This document shows positions 42,845-53,035 of a DNA stretch of 64,000 nt, piece after piece. The notes under the pieces were generated by a model. That model had not been told where the DNA came from. It saw nothing but the letters and a program-made list of their open reading frames with translations, and searched no databases. The stretch is from assembly GCF_025869515.1 (NCBI RefSeq), contig NZ_JAOZVR010000112.1, positions 1 to 64,000 on the forward strand. Reading direction: 5' to 3'. Positions within the stretch are counted from its first letter, which is position 1. Each line of letters opens with the position of its first letter. Both the position numbers and the translations under genes were made by a program. The stretch comes from Ferrovibrio sp. GTDB lineage: Bacteria; Pseudomonadota; Alphaproteobacteria; Ferrovibrionales; Ferrovibrionaceae.

Positions 42845-44010
42845 TCATGCTCGACGCTCCCATCTGCCAGTCCATCCTCGACCTGCCCGGTTCCCGCATT
42901 CGCGTTGTCACCCGCGCTTCGGCCGATATCCCCGACATGATCAAGCTGTGGTTCGGCGAAGGCGACGAGCCGACGCCGGAGTTTGTGCGCAAGGGCGCCG
43001 CTGCCGCGCTGGACAAGGGCGAGACCTTCTACGCACCCAATCGCGGCATCGCCCCGCTGCTGCAGGCGATCAGCGATTACCTGAAGCGCGGCTACGGCAC
43101 CGAGATCGGGCCGGACCGCATGGTGGTCACCGCCTCGGGCATGAACGCCATCATGATCACCATCCAGTGCCTGATCGAGCCCGGCGACAGCGCCGTGGTG
43201 GTGGGGCCGATCTGGCCCAACGGCCGTTCGGCGATCACGGCGATGGGCGGCGCGCCGCGCGACGTCTTCCTGAAAGCCCAGGACGACGGTCGCTGGAAGC
43301 TCGATCTTGATGAACTGTTCGATGCCTGCGACGAGACTACCAGGCTGATCATGATCAACAGCCCGGGCAATCCGACCGGTTGGGTGGCGAGCGAGGCCGA
43401 ACTGCTGGCGATCCTAGATTTCTGCCGCGAACGCGGCATCTGGATTCTCTCGGACGAAGTCTACGGCCGCATCATCTACGGGCCTGCGAAACACGCGCCG
43501 AGCTATTACACGCTGGCGCAGCCGGAAGATCCCGTGGTGATCGTCAATTCGTTTTCCAAGAGCTGGTCGATGACCGGCTGGCGGCTCGGCTGGATCGTGG
43601 CGCCGCCGCGACTCTGCGCCGCCGTCGAGAAGATGACCGAGTTCAACATCTCGCATCCCACCACCTTCGTGCAGTGGGGCGGCGTGTCGGCGCTGAACGA
43701 GGGCGACAGCTATATCGAAGGCCTGGTCGAGCGTTACGGCCGTGCCGCCGACATGGTCTACCAGGCGCTGGCGCCGCTGCCGCGCGTGCGGCTGGCCAAG
43801 CCGGAAGGCGCCTTCTATGCCTTCTTCGCGCTCGACGGCATGACCGACAGCCTGCAGACCTGCATCGACCTGGCGCGCAACGCCCAGGTCGGCCTGGCGC
43901 CGGGCATCGCTTTCGGCCCGGCCGGCGAGGGCCGTATCCGGCTCTGCTACGCGGCCTCGCTGCCCAAGCTGTCGCAGGCGCTCGAACGCCTGGTGCCGCA
44001 GCTCAAATAA
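42841..44010 (+). CDS. Class I/II PLP-dependent aminotransferase
   Basis: The 389-residue protein starts with GTG at 42841, overlapping the meaB stop. The fold-type I markers are TASGMNAIMITIQ, INSPGNPTGW (Asn), LSDEVYGRIIYG (Asp and Tyr), NSFSKSWSMTGWRLGW (PLP Lys) and the substrate-binding Arg in RIRLCYAAS. It is related to aspartate/aromatic transaminases; the substrate is open. The coupling to meaB is not a classic pair. Confidence 0.92.
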   Translation: MIMLDAPICQSILDLPGSRIRVVTRASADIPDMIKLWFGEGDEPTPEFVRKGAAAALDKGETFYAPNRGIAPLLQAISDYLKRGYGTEIGPDRMVVTASGMNAIMITIQCLIEPGDSAVVVGPIWPNGRSAITAMGGAPRDVFLKAQDDGRWKLDLDELFDACDETTRLIMINSPGNPTGWVASEAELLAILDFCRERGIWILSDEVYGRIIYGPAKHAPSYYTLAQPEDPVVIVNSFSKSWSMTGWRLGWIVAPPRLCAAVEKMTEFNISHPTTFVQWGGVSALNEGDSYIEGLVERYGRAADMVYQALAPLPRVRLAKPEGAFYAFFALDGMTDSLQTCIDLARNAQVGLAPGIAFGPAGEGRIRLCYAASLPKLSQALERLVPQLK

Positions 44011-44035
44011 AAAAAGATCACCATGGAGGAAACCT

Positions 44036-45184
44036 TTGCGCACGATTTACGAAAGCGACGAACACGCAGCATTGCGTGAGCAGATCGCCCGCTTTGTCGA
44101 CCAGGAGGTGCGCCCGCATGGCGCCGCCTGGGAAGAGCAGGGCATGGTGCCGCGCCAGACGTTGCGCAAGATGGGCGCGCTCGGCTTCTTCGGCATCCGC
44201 TACCCGGAAGCCTATGGCGGCAGCGAGCAGGCGCCGGTTGCCGCCGCCATCCTGGCTGAGGAATGCGGGTTGTCCGGCTTCGGCGGCTTCTCCGCCACCG
44301 TGCTGGTGCATACCGACATGGCCTCGCCGCATCTGGCCCATGCCGGCAGCAAGGCACAGCTGGATCGCTGGTTCGCCAAAGTCATCGCCGGCGAGCTGAT
44401 CACCGCCGTGGCAGTCACCGAACCCGATGCGGGATCGGATGTCGCCGCGATCCGCACCCGGGCCAGGCGCGACGGCGATCATTACCTGCTGACCGGCAGC
44501 AAGATGTTCATCACCAACGGCGTACATGCCGATCTGTATTTCGTGGCGGCCAAGACCGACCCCGAGGCGAAAGGCTCGCGCGCCATCTCGATCTTCGCCG
44601 TCGAGAAAGGCACGCCGGGCTTCAGCGTCGGGCGTTCTTTACGCAAGCATGGCTGGCTCTGCTCCGATACCGCCGAGCTGGTGTTCGACAATTGCCGCGT
44701 GCCGGTTGAAAACCGGTTGGGCGATGAGAACCGCGGCTTCTATGCCATCATGCGCAATTTCCAGAACGAGCGCCTGGTGCTCGGCGCCATGGCCGTCGGC
44801 GAATGCCGCCGCGCGCTGGAGATCACCCGGCAGTATGTGACGACGCGCAAGGCCTTCGGCGGTGTGCTGGCCGACAAGCAGGCGATCCGCCAGCGCCTCG
44901 CCATGCTGGAGGCGCGCGTGGAAGCCGCGCGCCAGCTGGTCTATCACGCCGCCTGGCTGGTGGGCGAAGGGCGCGATGCCGTGCGCGAGGTCTCGATGGT
45001 CAAGGCTTTGTGCGGCGAGCTGGTCAATGCCGTGACCTACGACTGCCTGCAGTTCCACGGCGGTGCCGGCTACCTGCGCGACTCTGAGATCGAGCGCATG
45101 GCGCGCGATGCCCGCATCCATCCCATCGGCGGCGGCGCCACCGAGGTGATGCTGGAGGAAATCGCCAAACGCTGGCCGGCCTGA
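44036..45184 (+). CDS. Acyl-CoA dehydrogenase family protein
   Basis: The 382-residue FAD enzyme starts with a rare TTG codon at 44036, six bases after GGAGGA; no in-frame ATG fits better. VAVTEPDAGSDVAAIRTRARR and MFITNGVHADLY bind FAD and substrate. LQFHGGAGYLRDSEIERMARDARIHPIGGGATEVML is the C-terminal domain, in which the usual catalytic Glu position is RDSE or thereabouts. It introduces a double bond alpha-beta to a CoA thioester. It lies 25 bp after the aminotransferase and ahead of a thiolase, suggesting acyl-CoA breakdown. Confidence 0.93.
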   Translation: MRTIYESDEHAALREQIARFVDQEVRPHGAAWEEQGMVPRQTLRKMGALGFFGIRYPEAYGGSEQAPVAAAILAEECGLSGFGGFSATVLVHTDMASPHLAHAGSKAQLDRWFAKVIAGELITAVAVTEPDAGSDVAAIRTRARRDGDHYLLTGSKMFITNGVHADLYFVAAKTDPEAKGSRAISIFAVEKGTPGFSVGRSLRKHGWLCSDTAELVFDNCRVPVENRLGDENRGFYAIMRNFQNERLVLGAMAVGECRRALEITRQYVTTRKAFGGVLADKQAIRQRLAMLEARVEAARQLVYHAAWLVGEGRDAVREVSMVKALCGELVNAVTYDCLQFHGGAGYLRDSEIERMARDARIHPIGGGATEVMLEEIAKRWPA

Positions 45185-45199
45185 CGCACGCGGAAAGGC

Positions 45200-45245
45200 T
45201 TGCCGTAACGGCAGGTTTGCACCGCAAGAAATTTGGGTCTAGCGT
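45200..45245 (+). promoter_or_regulatory. Promoter and 13-base inverted repeat upstream of the thiolase gene
   Basis: TGCCGT-A-ACGGCA (45201-45213) is a 13-base palindrome. TTGCAC (45217-45222) and TAGCGT (45240-45245), 17 bp apart, form a possible promoter right after it. The 12-mer TTGCCGTAACGG at 45200 recurs at 19360 upstream of the enoyl-CoA hydratase. A GGGAGG ribosome site precedes the thiolase ATG. Confidence 0.4.
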
Positions 45246-45287
45246 TCGGCCCCAATAAATATTTCTGGCCATTCTTGGGAGGATAAA

Positions 45288-46472
45288 ATGCGCGAAGCCG
45301 TCATCGTTTCCACTGCCCGCACGCCGATCGGCAAGGCCTATCGCGGTGCCTTTAACAACACCGATGCCGCCTCGCTGGGCGCCCATGCGATCCGCGAAGC
45401 GGTCAAGCGCGCCGGCATCGAGCCGGGCGAAGTGGATGATGTGGTGATGGGCGCCGCGCTGCAGCAGGGTGCGACCGGTGGCAATATCGCACGCAACGCC
45501 GCCATCGCCGCCGGCCTGCCGGTCACGGTCGCCGGCATGAGCGTCGACCGCCAGTGCGCCTCGGGTCTGATGGCGATCGCCACCGCGGCCAAGCAGGTGA
45601 TCCACGACAACGTGCCGGTCGCGGTCGGCGGCGGGCTGGAGTCGATCTCGCTGGTGCAGAACGAGCATATGAATACCTTCCGCGCCCGCGACGAATGGCT
45701 GATGAAGAACAAGCCCGACATCTACATGGCAATGATCGACACCGCCGAGGTGGTGGCCAAGCGCTACGGTATCAGCCGCGAGGTGCAGGACGCCTACGCG
45801 CTGGAAAGCCAGAAGCGCACCGCCGCCGCGCAGGCGGCCGGCAAGTTCGATGCCGAAATCGTGCCCATGCCGACCAAGATGGCGGTGGTCGACAAGGAGA
45901 CCAAGGAAGTCTCCTACAAGGATGTCGCGCTGGCCAAGGACGAAGGTAACCGCGCCGATACCAAGCTGGAGGGCCTGGCGGCGCTGCAGCCGGTGCGCGG
46001 CCCGGGCAAGGTCATCACGGCGGGCAATGCCAGCCAGCTGTCGGATGGCGCTTCGGCCTGCGTGGTGATGGAAGCCAAGCTGGCCGAGAAGAAGGGCTTG
46101 GCCCCGCTCGGCATCTATCGCGGCATGGCGGTGGCCGGTTGCGAGCCGGATGAAATGGGCATCGGCCCGATCTACGCGATCCCCAAGCTGTTGCAGCGCT
46201 TCGGCCTCAAGATGGACGATATCGGCCTGTGGGAGCTGAACGAGGCCTTTGCCGTGCAGGTGCTGTACTGCCGCGACAAGCTCGGCATCCCGAACGAACT
46301 GCTCAATGTGAATGGCGGTGCGATCTCGATCGGGCATCCCTATGGCATGTCGGGCGCGCGCATGACCGGCCATGCCCTGATCGAGGGCAAGCGGCGCGGT
46401 GCCAAATATGTGGTGGTGACCATGTGCATCGGCGGCGGCCAGGGCGGCGCCGGGCTGTTTGAGGTGGCTTAA
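45288..46472 (+). CDS. Acetyl-CoA C-acyltransferase (thiolase)
   Basis: The 394-residue thiolase has the nucleophilic Cys in [37 protein letters not shown] (His) and the second Cys in [34 protein letters not shown] opens the protein. It cleaves 3-ketoacyl-CoA with CoA or runs as an acetyl-CoA condensing enzyme. Together with the acyl-CoA dehydrogenase just upstream, and the hydratase and SDR at 17-20 kb, a full beta-oxidation set is encoded in this window. Confidence 0.95.
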   Translation: MREAVIVSTARTPIGKAYRGAFNNTDAASLGAHAIREAVKRAGIEPGEVDDVVMGAALQQGATGGNIARNAAIAAGLPVTVAGMSVDRQCASGLMAIATAAKQVIHDNVPVAVGGGLESISLVQNEHMNTFRARDEWLMKNKPDIYMAMIDTAEVVAKRYGISREVQDAYALESQKRTAAAQAAGKFDAEIVPMPTKMAVVDKETKEVSYKDVALAKDEGNRADTKLEGLAALQPVRGPGKVITAGNASQLSDGASACVVMEAKLAEKKGLAPLGIYRGMAVAGCEPDEMGIGPIYAIPKLLQRFGLKMDDIGLWELNEAFAVQVLYCRDKLGIPNELLNVNGGAISIGHPYGMSGARMTGHALIEGKRRGAKYVVVTMCIGGGQGGAGLFEVA

Positions 46473-46490
46473 AGCGGCGAGGCCGCCTGG

Positions 46491-46922
46491 TCAGGTGACG
46501 GCGAGGCGGGTCAGGAGTAACTCCGCGACACCGCCACGCGGGTAAAACACGATAGCGAACTGGCCATGGCGTTCTGCGAGCGGCATGGCCTTTTCCGTTT
46601 CCAGGTCCAGCACGGCGAAGCCCGGCTCCGGCCGCCAGTTACGGCGATCGGGCACGCCGAGTTGCGGCAGTGCGACATAGCCGCGCGCCGCCAGATCGCG
46701 CCGCAGCCCCTGATGCGCCGCCATGTTGCGGCTGACCGGCCAGCGTTTGCTGCGCGGGTTCCAGGCATTCAGGCAGGTCAGCGATTGCGCCTTGCAGTGG
46801 CGCAGAAACGCGTCGGCCTGCGGACTGGGTTCGTCCAGCCGCAGGCCGATCAGGCTTCGGTCGGGCAGGGTCACCGCATAGGTGGTGGCGCGGTAGCCCC
46901 GCAGGGTGGCGGGAGAGATCAC
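46491..46922 (-). CDS. DUF3293 domain-containing protein
   Basis: The 143-residue protein starts with GTG at 46922, overlapping the SYLF gene stop (GTGA). The DUF3293 pattern is RGYRATTYAVTLPD, CLNAWNPRSKRWP, SRNMAAHQGLRRDLAARGY and EPGFAVLDLETEKAMPLAER, ending in HGQFAIVFYPRGG. The function of the family is unknown; it is small, soluble and cytoplasmic. It is probably translated with the SYLF protein. Confidence 0.82.
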   Translation of the reverse strand: MISPATLRGYRATTYAVTLPDRSLIGLRLDEPSPQADAFLRHCKAQSLTCLNAWNPRSKRWPVSRNMAAHQGLRRDLAARGYVALPQLGVPDRRNWRPEPGFAVLDLETEKAMPLAERHGQFAIVFYPRGGVAELLLTRLAVT

Positions 46923-47620
46923 GGCATCTCGGCAGCGGTCAGGGCCTGGCGCAGCGCCTGCGTGCCCGGATTGCTCACCACGTTGTCGTAGAGGATGTTT
47001 CGCGGATGCGCTTCCTTGCCGTAATAGGCGGTGTTGCGGCTGTGCCGCGCGGAGATCACCGCGCCTTCCACCGAAATGCCGGCCGCCAGGCCCTTGGTCT
47101 TGGCATAGGAAAAGATATCGGCGCCGAGATTGCTGGTGGTGGCGGCTTCCACGCCCATGCCGACCGGACCGGCGGCCACGGTGGCATCGGCGCCGAGCTT
47201 GAACTCGTTGCGCAGGATGGCGTTCACTGCATTGTCGTTCATCAGCACCAGCATCACCTGCGAGGCTTCGCCGCCGATCTGCAGGCCGATGGAGCCGGCC
47301 CCCATGGTATAGATCGCCGGTTCGCTCCAGCCAGTGCCGGTCTTGGCCAGCAGCACGCCGCTGCCGCCTTCGCCGCCGATGATGAAGCTGGCTTTCAGCA
47401 GTTGCGGCACCACGAAGACGCCTTTGGCCTGGGCGAGCTTGCGGCGCAGGTCGCTCATCTGGCCGTCATGGGCGAAGTTGTCGACCGTGATGCGCGCCGA
47501 ATCGATCAGGCTCTGGTCGTCGGAGGCGGCCTCGGCCGGCAGCGGACGGAGGATGAGGAAGCCCGCGCCCGCAAGGGCGGAGGCGAGGAGGGTGCGGCGA
47601 TTTGCGATGAGGCTGGACAT
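46919..47620 (-). CDS. SYLF-domain (Ysc84-type) lipid-binding protein, exported
   Basis: The 233-residue protein starts MSSLIANRRTLLASAL and has a Tat-like signal (RRTLLASALAGAGFLIL) ending AEAAS. The SYLF domain follows: LAQAKGVFVVPQLLKASFI, GGEGGSGVLLAKTGTGWSEPA and the C-terminal YAKTKGLAAGISVEGAVI. SYLF proteins bind phosphoinositides in eukaryotes; bacterial ones are periplasmic and poorly understood. It is divergent from xseB. Confidence 0.9.
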   Translation of the reverse strand: MSSLIANRRTLLASALAGAGFLILRPLPAEAASDDQSLIDSARITVDNFAHDGQMSDLRRKLAQAKGVFVVPQLLKASFIIGGEGGSGVLLAKTGTGWSEPAIYTMGAGSIGLQIGGEASQVMLVLMNDNAVNAILRNEFKLGADATVAAGPVGMGVEAATTSNLGADIFSYAKTKGLAAGISVEGAVISARHSRNTAYYGKEAHPRNILYDNVVSNPGTQALRQALTAAEMP

Positions 47621-47782
47621 GGCGGATTCTCCCTTGGCGGGTTGGCAAATTATACAGCGCATTGTATGGCTTCGGCCACGCCGGATACGGCCTCTCTGCT
47701 TTGGGCGAATCGGCCGGTGGCACGGGTTGTTGGGGCGTAAGCTAGACCGTAAACTGTGGCGGCTTTGTGGAACGGAGGCGGC

Positions 47783-48055
47783 ATGTCCAAGGCTGACAAG
47801 GAAGCCCATCAGGAGACCATCCCGCCGGATATCGCGGCGATGAGCTTCGAGGCGGCGCTGAAGGCGCTGGACGAGATCGTGACCAGACTGGAAGGCGGCC
47901 GCGTCGATCTGGAAGATTCGATCGCGCTCTATGGCCGCGGTGCCCTGCTCAAACGCCATTGCGAGGCCAAGCTGAAGGCCGCCGAGGAAAAGATCGAGAA
48001 GATCGTGGTCGGCGCCGATGGCCAGGCCGCCACCCAGCCCTTCAAGGCCGACTGA
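47783..48055 (+). CDS. xseB: Exodeoxyribonuclease VII small subunit
   Basis: The 90-residue helical hairpin protein has MSFEAALKALDEIVTRLEGG and DLEDSIALYGRGALLKRHCE, the XseB signature. It pairs with XseA (not in the window) to degrade single-stranded DNA. The ATG at 47783 follows GGAGG; an upstream ATG is unlikely. It starts the xseB-ispA-dxs operon, an order known in Proteobacteria. Confidence 0.95.
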   Translation: MSKADKEAHQETIPPDIAAMSFEAALKALDEIVTRLEGGRVDLEDSIALYGRGALLKRHCEAKLKAAEEKIEKIVVGADGQAATQPFKAD

Positions 48056-48056
48056 C

Positions 48057-48977
48057 ATGAACGAGCAGCCGTCGCCCGCGCTCGCGGCGGCGATGCAGGA
48101 GGTGGGGGCGGCCGTCGAGGCCGCGCTCGACCGCCTGCTGCCGGCTGTGGAGGGCGCGACCGAAAAGCTGGACCGTGCGATGCGCTATGCCAGCCTCGGC
48201 GGCGGCAAGCGGCTGCGCGCGCTGCTGGCGGTGGCCTCGGCCGATCTGTTCGGCGTACCGCGCGAGCGCAGCCTGCGGGTCGCCGCCGCCATCGAGATGC
48301 TGCATGGCTATTCGCTGGTGCATGACGACCTGCCCTGCATGGATGACGACGACCTGCGCCGCGGCAAGCCGACCGTGCACCGGGCCTTCGACGAGGCGAG
48401 CGCCGTGCTGGCCGGCGACGGGCTGCAGGCCCAGGCCTTCCTGGTACTCGCCGATCCGGCCACCCATGCCGATGCGGGCGTGCAGGCGGCGCTGGTGGCC
48501 GGGCTGGCGCTGGCGGCCGGACCGCGCGGCATGGTCGGCGGCCAGGCCATCGATCTGGCGGCGGTGGCCCGCTGCGAGGCCGGGCTGCCGCTCGGGTATG
48601 AGGAGATCGCCGATCTGCAGGCGCGCAAGACCGGTGCGCTGATCTGCTTTTCCGCCGAGGCCGGCGCCATCCTGGGTCAGGCGAAGCCGGCGGAACGCGC
48701 GGTTTTGCGCGATTATGCCGCCGAACTGGGACTGGCTTTCCAGATCGCCGATGACCTGCTGGACCATGAGGGGTCGGCCGCCGAGGTCGGCAAGGCGGTG
48801 GGCAAGGATGCCGCCGCCGGCAAGGCCACGTTCGTGGGCCTGCTGGGGCTGGAGCCGGCCCGGGCCAAGGCGCGCGCGTTAACCAATTCCGCGAAAAACC
48901 GGCTGGCGTCGCAATTTGGCCCCCGTTCCATGGTTTTACAGGAGCTGGCCGAGTTTGTTATAACCCGCCGCTCGTGA
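48057..48977 (+). CDS. ispA: Polyprenyl (farnesyl/geranyl) diphosphate synthase
   Basis: The 306-residue enzyme has [10 protein letters not shown], the first Asp-rich motif [28 protein letters not shown], and the second Asp-rich motif [12 protein letters not shown]. It condenses IPP with allylic diphosphates, most likely to farnesyl diphosphate. It starts one base after the xseB stop (TGACATG) and is followed by dxs 16 bp on, so precursor and prenyl synthesis are made together. Confidence 0.95.
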   Translation: MNEQPSPALAAAMQEVGAAVEAALDRLLPAVEGATEKLDRAMRYASLGGGKRLRALLAVASADLFGVPRERSLRVAAAIEMLHGYSLVHDDLPCMDDDDLRRGKPTVHRAFDEASAVLAGDGLQAQAFLVLADPATHADAGVQAALVAGLALAAGPRGMVGGQAIDLAAVARCEAGLPLGYEEIADLQARKTGALICFSAEAGAILGQAKPAERAVLRDYAAELGLAFQIADDLLDHEGSAAEVGKAVGKDAAAGKATFVGLLGLEPARAKARALTNSAKNRLASQFGPRSMVLQELAEFVITRRS

Positions 48978-48993
48978 CACCATCGGCTCAGCC

Positions 48994-50913
48994 ATGATCA
49001 GCAATCGCACGCCCCTGCTGGATACGGTGCGCAAACCGGCGGACATCCGCCAGTTCGACCTGGACCAGCTCAAGCAGCTCGCCGACGAAGTGCGTCGCGA
49101 GATGATCGATGCTGTCTCGGTCACCGGCGGCCATCTCGGTGCCGGGCTCGGCGTGGTCGAACTGACCGTGGCGCTGCATCACGTCTTCGCCACGCCCGAC
49201 GATAAGCTGATCTGGGATGTCGGCCACCAGGCCTATCCGCACAAGATTCTCACCGGCCGGCGCGACCGCATCCGCACGCTGCGCCAGCCCGGCGGCCTGT
49301 CGGGATTCACCCGGCGCAGCGAAAGCGAATACGATCCCTTCGGTGCCGCGCACTCCTCCACGTCGATCTCTGCCGGCCTCGGTATGGCAGTGGCGCGCGA
49401 TTTCAAGGGCGAGACCAACAATGTCATCGCGGTGATCGGCGACGGCGCGATGTCGGCCGGCATGGCCTATGAGGCGATGAACAATGCCGGCTCGATGGAT
49501 ACCCGGCTGATCGTCATCCTCAACGACAACGACATGTCGATCGCGCCGCCGGTCGGCGCCATGAGCGCTTATCTGTCGCGCCTGCTGTCCTCGCGCTCCT
49601 ATCTCGGCCTGCGCCAGCTCGCCAAGCAGATCGGCGAGAAGATTCTGCCGAAAGGCCTCGCCAACATGGCCGAGAAGGCCGAGGAATATGCGCGCGGCAT
49701 GGTGGCCGGCGGCACCATGTTCGAGGAACTGGGCTTCTATTATGTCGGTCCGGTCGATGGTCATAACCTCGACCATCTGGTGCCGGTGCTGAAGAATATC
49801 CGCGACACCGACAAGACCGGCCCGGTGCTGATTCATGTCGTGACGCAGAAGGGCAAGGGCTACGGCCCGGCCGAGGCCGCCGACGACAAATATCACGGCG
49901 TGTCGAAATTCGATGTCGTCACCGGCACCCAGGCCAAGCCCAAGGCCGGTCCGCCGAGCTATACCAAGGTCTTCGCCGAAAGCCTGATCGCGGAAGCGGA
50001 GCGCGACGACAAGATCGTGGCGGTGACGGCGGCGATGCCTTCGGGCACCGGGCTCGATCTGTTTGCGAAGAAATTCCCCAGGCGCTGCTTCGATGTCGGC
50101 ATCGCCGAACAGCATGCGGTGACCTTCGCCGCCGGCCTGGCCTGCGAAGGCTTCAAGCCGTTCGCCGCGATCTATTCCACTTTCCTGCAGCGTGCCTACG
50201 ACCAGGTGGTGCACGATGTGGCGATCCAGAGGCTGCCGGTGCGCTTTGCCATCGACCGTGCCGGCCTGGTCGGCGCCGATGGCGCCACGCATGCCGGCAG
50301 TTTCGATATCGCCTATCTCGGCTGCCTGCCCGACATGGTGCTGATGGCCGCGGCCGACGAGGCCGAGCTGATGCATATGGTCGCCACCGCCGCCGCCATC
50401 GACGACCGGCCGTCCGCGTTCAGATACCCGCGCGGCGAGGGCACCGGACTGATCATGCCCGAGCGCGGCCTGGTGCTGCCGCTCGGCAAGGGCCGCGTCA
50501 TCCGCGAAGGCAGCAAGATTGCCATTCTTTCTTTCGGTGCCCATCTGGCCGAGGCGCTGAAGGCGGCTGACGAACTGGGCGCCCGCGGGCTTTCCACCAC
50601 GGTGGCGGATGCGCGCTTCTGCAAGCCGCTGGATACCGATCTGGTGCGTCAGCTGGCGCGCAACCACGAAGTGCTGATCACGCTGGAAGAGGGTTCGGTC
50701 GGTGGTTTCGGCAGCCATGTGCTGCAGTTCCTCAGTCTTGACGGATTGCTCGATCACGGTCTGAAGATCCGCCCGCTGGTGCTGCCCGACCGTTTCATCG
50801 ATCACGACAACCCGGTGAAGCAGTATGACGAGGCCGGACTGAACGCGCCGCAGATCGTCGCCATGGCACTTTCGGCGCTCGGTCACCCGAGCGAATCCAC
50901 CGCCCGCGCCTAA
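48994..50913 (+). CDS. dxs: 1-deoxy-D-xylulose-5-phosphate synthase
   Basis: The 639-residue thiamine diphosphate enzyme is the first and rate-setting step of the MEP isoprenoid pathway. Visible are the N-terminal [20 protein letters not shown], ThDP site [29 protein letters not shown], and the transketolase pyrimidine domain [16 protein letters not shown]. The C-terminal domain has [16 protein letters not shown]. It overlaps nothing but follows ispA closely and ends the xseB-ispA-dxs unit. No TPP riboswitch is seen. Confidence 0.97.
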   Translation: MISNRTPLLDTVRKPADIRQFDLDQLKQLADEVRREMIDAVSVTGGHLGAGLGVVELTVALHHVFATPDDKLIWDVGHQAYPHKILTGRRDRIRTLRQPGGLSGFTRRSESEYDPFGAAHSSTSISAGLGMAVARDFKGETNNVIAVIGDGAMSAGMAYEAMNNAGSMDTRLIVILNDNDMSIAPPVGAMSAYLSRLLSSRSYLGLRQLAKQIGEKILPKGLANMAEKAEEYARGMVAGGTMFEELGFYYVGPVDGHNLDHLVPVLKNIRDTDKTGPVLIHVVTQKGKGYGPAEAADDKYHGVSKFDVVTGTQAKPKAGPPSYTKVFAESLIAEAERDDKIVAVTAAMPSGTGLDLFAKKFPRRCFDVGIAEQHAVTFAAGLACEGFKPFAAIYSTFLQRAYDQVVHDVAIQRLPVRFAIDRAGLVGADGATHAGSFDIAYLGCLPDMVLMAAADEAELMHMVATAAAIDDRPSAFRYPRGEGTGLIMPERGLVLPLGKGRVIREGSKIAILSFGAHLAEALKAADELGARGLSTTVADARFCKPLDTDLVRQLARNHEVLITLEEGSVGGFGSHVLQFLSLDGLLDHGLKIRPLVLPDRFIDHDNPVKQYDEAGLNAPQIVAMALSALGHPSESTARA

Positions 50914-50927
50914 CAGGACAGCACAGC

Positions 50928-52289
50928 ATGATCCTCCAGGAAGCGCGGGCGACGCTCACGCTGGCGCTGCCCATTGTCGGCACGCAGCTGGCGCAGATGG
51001 CGATCCACACCACCGATGTCTGGCTGCTGTCGCATTACAGCGCCGAGGCGCTGGGCGCGGCGGCATTGGGCGTGGCGATCTTCAGCTTCCTGTGGATGGC
51101 CGGGCTGGGGCTGGCCACCGCCACGCCGGCGCTGGCCGCACAGGCGCGCGGTCATGACCCCGACGATCTCGACGGCGTTCGCCACGCCGTGCATGACGGC
51201 CTGATCTCCACCGGTCTTTACGGCCTGGCCTGCACGCTGCTGCTCATCTTCATAGAACCCTTTCTGGTGCTGATCGGCCAGCCGCCCGAACTGATCGCAT
51301 TGGCCGTGCCGTTCATGCAGGCGGTCAGCGGTATGTTCATCACCGCATTATGGTTCATGGTGCTGCGCGGCTTTGTTGCCGCGCTGGAGCGGCCGCGCGC
51401 CGCGCTGGTGCTGACCGTGCTGGCAGTGCTGCTCAATGCCGCGGTGAATACCGTGCTGATTTTCGGCTTCTGGATCGTGCCGACGCTCGGCGTGGTCGGC
51501 GCCGGTATCGGTTCCAGCCTGGTCAATCTGCTCATCCTGCTGGTGTTCGGCTGGTATATCGCGCGCGATCCGCAATTCGCCGCCTATCGGATATCGCGCG
51601 GCTGGTGGCGCAGCACATGGCCACGCATGACCGCCTTCCTGCGCGTCGGTGCGCCGATCGCGCTGGCGCTGGGCGCCGAGATCGGACTCTTTTCTGCCGC
51701 CGCCCTGCTGATGGGGCGGCTCGGCGCGGCCGAAGTGGCGGGGCATCAGGTGGCGCTGCAATGGGCGGCGCTCGCCTTCATGGTGCCGATGGGCCTGAGT
51801 CAGGCCGCCACGGTGCGGGTCGGGCTGGCGGCCGGGGCACGCGATTTCGCCGGCGCGGCGCGCGCCGGCTGGATCGCCATCGCCATGGGCATGTCCTTCA
51901 TGCTCTGCACGGCGCTGATCTTCCATTTTTCCGGCGGGTTGCTGGTGCGGGTCTTCGTCGCGGATGCCGGCAGCACGGTGTTCGTGCTGGCGGTCACCTA
52001 TCTCGGGATTGCCGCGCTGTTCCAGCTGGTCGACGGCGCCCAGGGCGTGGCCAACGGCGCGCTGCGCGGCTTGAAGGATACCGCCGTGCCGATGGTGATC
52101 ACGCTGGTCGGCTACTGGCTGGTCGGTTTTCCGGTGGCGATCTGGTTCGGCTTCTACACGTCGCTGCGCGGTATCGGCGTGTGGGCCGGCCTGGTGGTCG
52201 GGCTGGCGGTGGTGGCGGTGCTGCTGCTCTGGCGTTTTTACGCCATGACCCATAGGCTGCAGCGACTGGACAGGATGCCGGCCGCATGA
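50928..52289 (+). CDS. MATE family efflux transporter
   Basis: The 453-residue protein has twelve helices in two bundles. LALPIVGTQLAQMAIHTTDVWLL in helix 1 and VGAPIALALGAEIGLFSAAAL in helix 7 carry the family pattern. It couples Na+ or H+ influx to drug export. It is the first gene after dxs and overlaps the tlyA start (ATGA), forming a MATE-tlyA-rumA-like run. Confidence 0.93.
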   Translation: MILQEARATLTLALPIVGTQLAQMAIHTTDVWLLSHYSAEALGAAALGVAIFSFLWMAGLGLATATPALAAQARGHDPDDLDGVRHAVHDGLISTGLYGLACTLLLIFIEPFLVLIGQPPELIALAVPFMQAVSGMFITALWFMVLRGFVAALERPRAALVLTVLAVLLNAAVNTVLIFGFWIVPTLGVVGAGIGSSLVNLLILLVFGWYIARDPQFAAYRISRGWWRSTWPRMTAFLRVGAPIALALGAEIGLFSAAALLMGRLGAAEVAGHQVALQWAALAFMVPMGLSQAATVRVGLAAGARDFAGAARAGWIAIAMGMSFMLCTALIFHFSGGLLVRVFVADAGSTVFVLAVTYLGIAALFQLVDGAQGVANGALRGLKDTAVPMVITLVGYWLVGFPVAIWFGFYTSLRGIGVWAGLVVGLAVVAVLLLWRFYAMTHRLQRLDRMPAA

Positions 52290-53035
52290 AAGCCCCGAAG
52301 TTGCGCCTCGATCAGATCCTGGTGGAGCGCGGCCTGGCGGAAAGCCGGGCCAAGGCGCAGGCCGCGATCATGGCCGGTCTGGTTTTCTCGGGCGAAAAGC
52401 GGCTCGACAAGCCGGGCCTCAGCCTCGCCGCCGATACGCCGCTGGAACTGCGCGGCAAGCCGCATCCCTGGGTCAGCCGCGGCGGCGTCAAGCTGGCGCA
52501 TGCGCTCCAGCATTTCGGCCTGTCGCCGCAGGACCGCATCGCCATCGATGTCGGCGCCTCCACCGGTGGTTTCACCGACGTGCTCCTGCAGCATGGCGCA
52601 GCGAAGGTCTATGCCGTCGATGTCGGCGAGGGCCAGCTCGACTGGCGCCTGCGCACCGATCCGCGTGTCGTCGTGCTGGAAAAGACCAATGCGCGGCATC
52701 TCGATGCTACCCTGATCCCCGATGCTATCACCTGCGTGGTCTGCGATGCCAGTTTCATCGGCCTGCAGACCGTGTTGCCGGCGGCACTTGGCCTGGCGCA
52801 GCCGGGCAGCTGGGCGGTGGCGCTGATCAAGCCGCAATTCGAGGTCGGTCGTGGCCGCGTCGGCAAGGGCGGCGTGGTGCGCGATCCGGCCCTGCATGAC
52901 GAAGTCTGCGCCACCATCGGCGACTGGTGGTCCGGCCTGCCGGGCTGGCGTGTGCTGGGCATCGAACCGAGCCCGATCCTGGGTCCTGAAGGCAACCGCG
53001 AGTTTCTGATCGCGGCGGAGAAATACGATGCGTGA
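52286..53035 (+). CDS. tlyA: TlyA-type S4/FtsJ RNA methyltransferase (hemolysin A family)
   Basis: The 249-residue protein has an N-terminal S4 RNA-binding domain (LDQILVERGLAESRAKAQAAI) and an FtsJ-like domain with AIDVGASTGGFTDVLLQHGA, VYAVDVGEGQLDW and the catalytic Lys in LIKPQFEVG. Mycobacterial TlyA 2'-O-methylates 16S and 23S rRNA. The name hemolysin is historical. It overlaps both neighbours (4 bp and 8 bp). Confidence 0.93.
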   Translation: MKAPKLRLDQILVERGLAESRAKAQAAIMAGLVFSGEKRLDKPGLSLAADTPLELRGKPHPWVSRGGVKLAHALQHFGLSPQDRIAIDVGASTGGFTDVLLQHGAAKVYAVDVGEGQLDWRLRTDPRVVVLEKTNARHLDATLIPDAITCVVCDASFIGLQTVLPAALGLAQPGSWAVALIKPQFEVGRGRVGKGGVVRDPALHDEVCATIGDWWSGLPGWRVLGIEPSPILGPEGNREFLIAAEKYDA

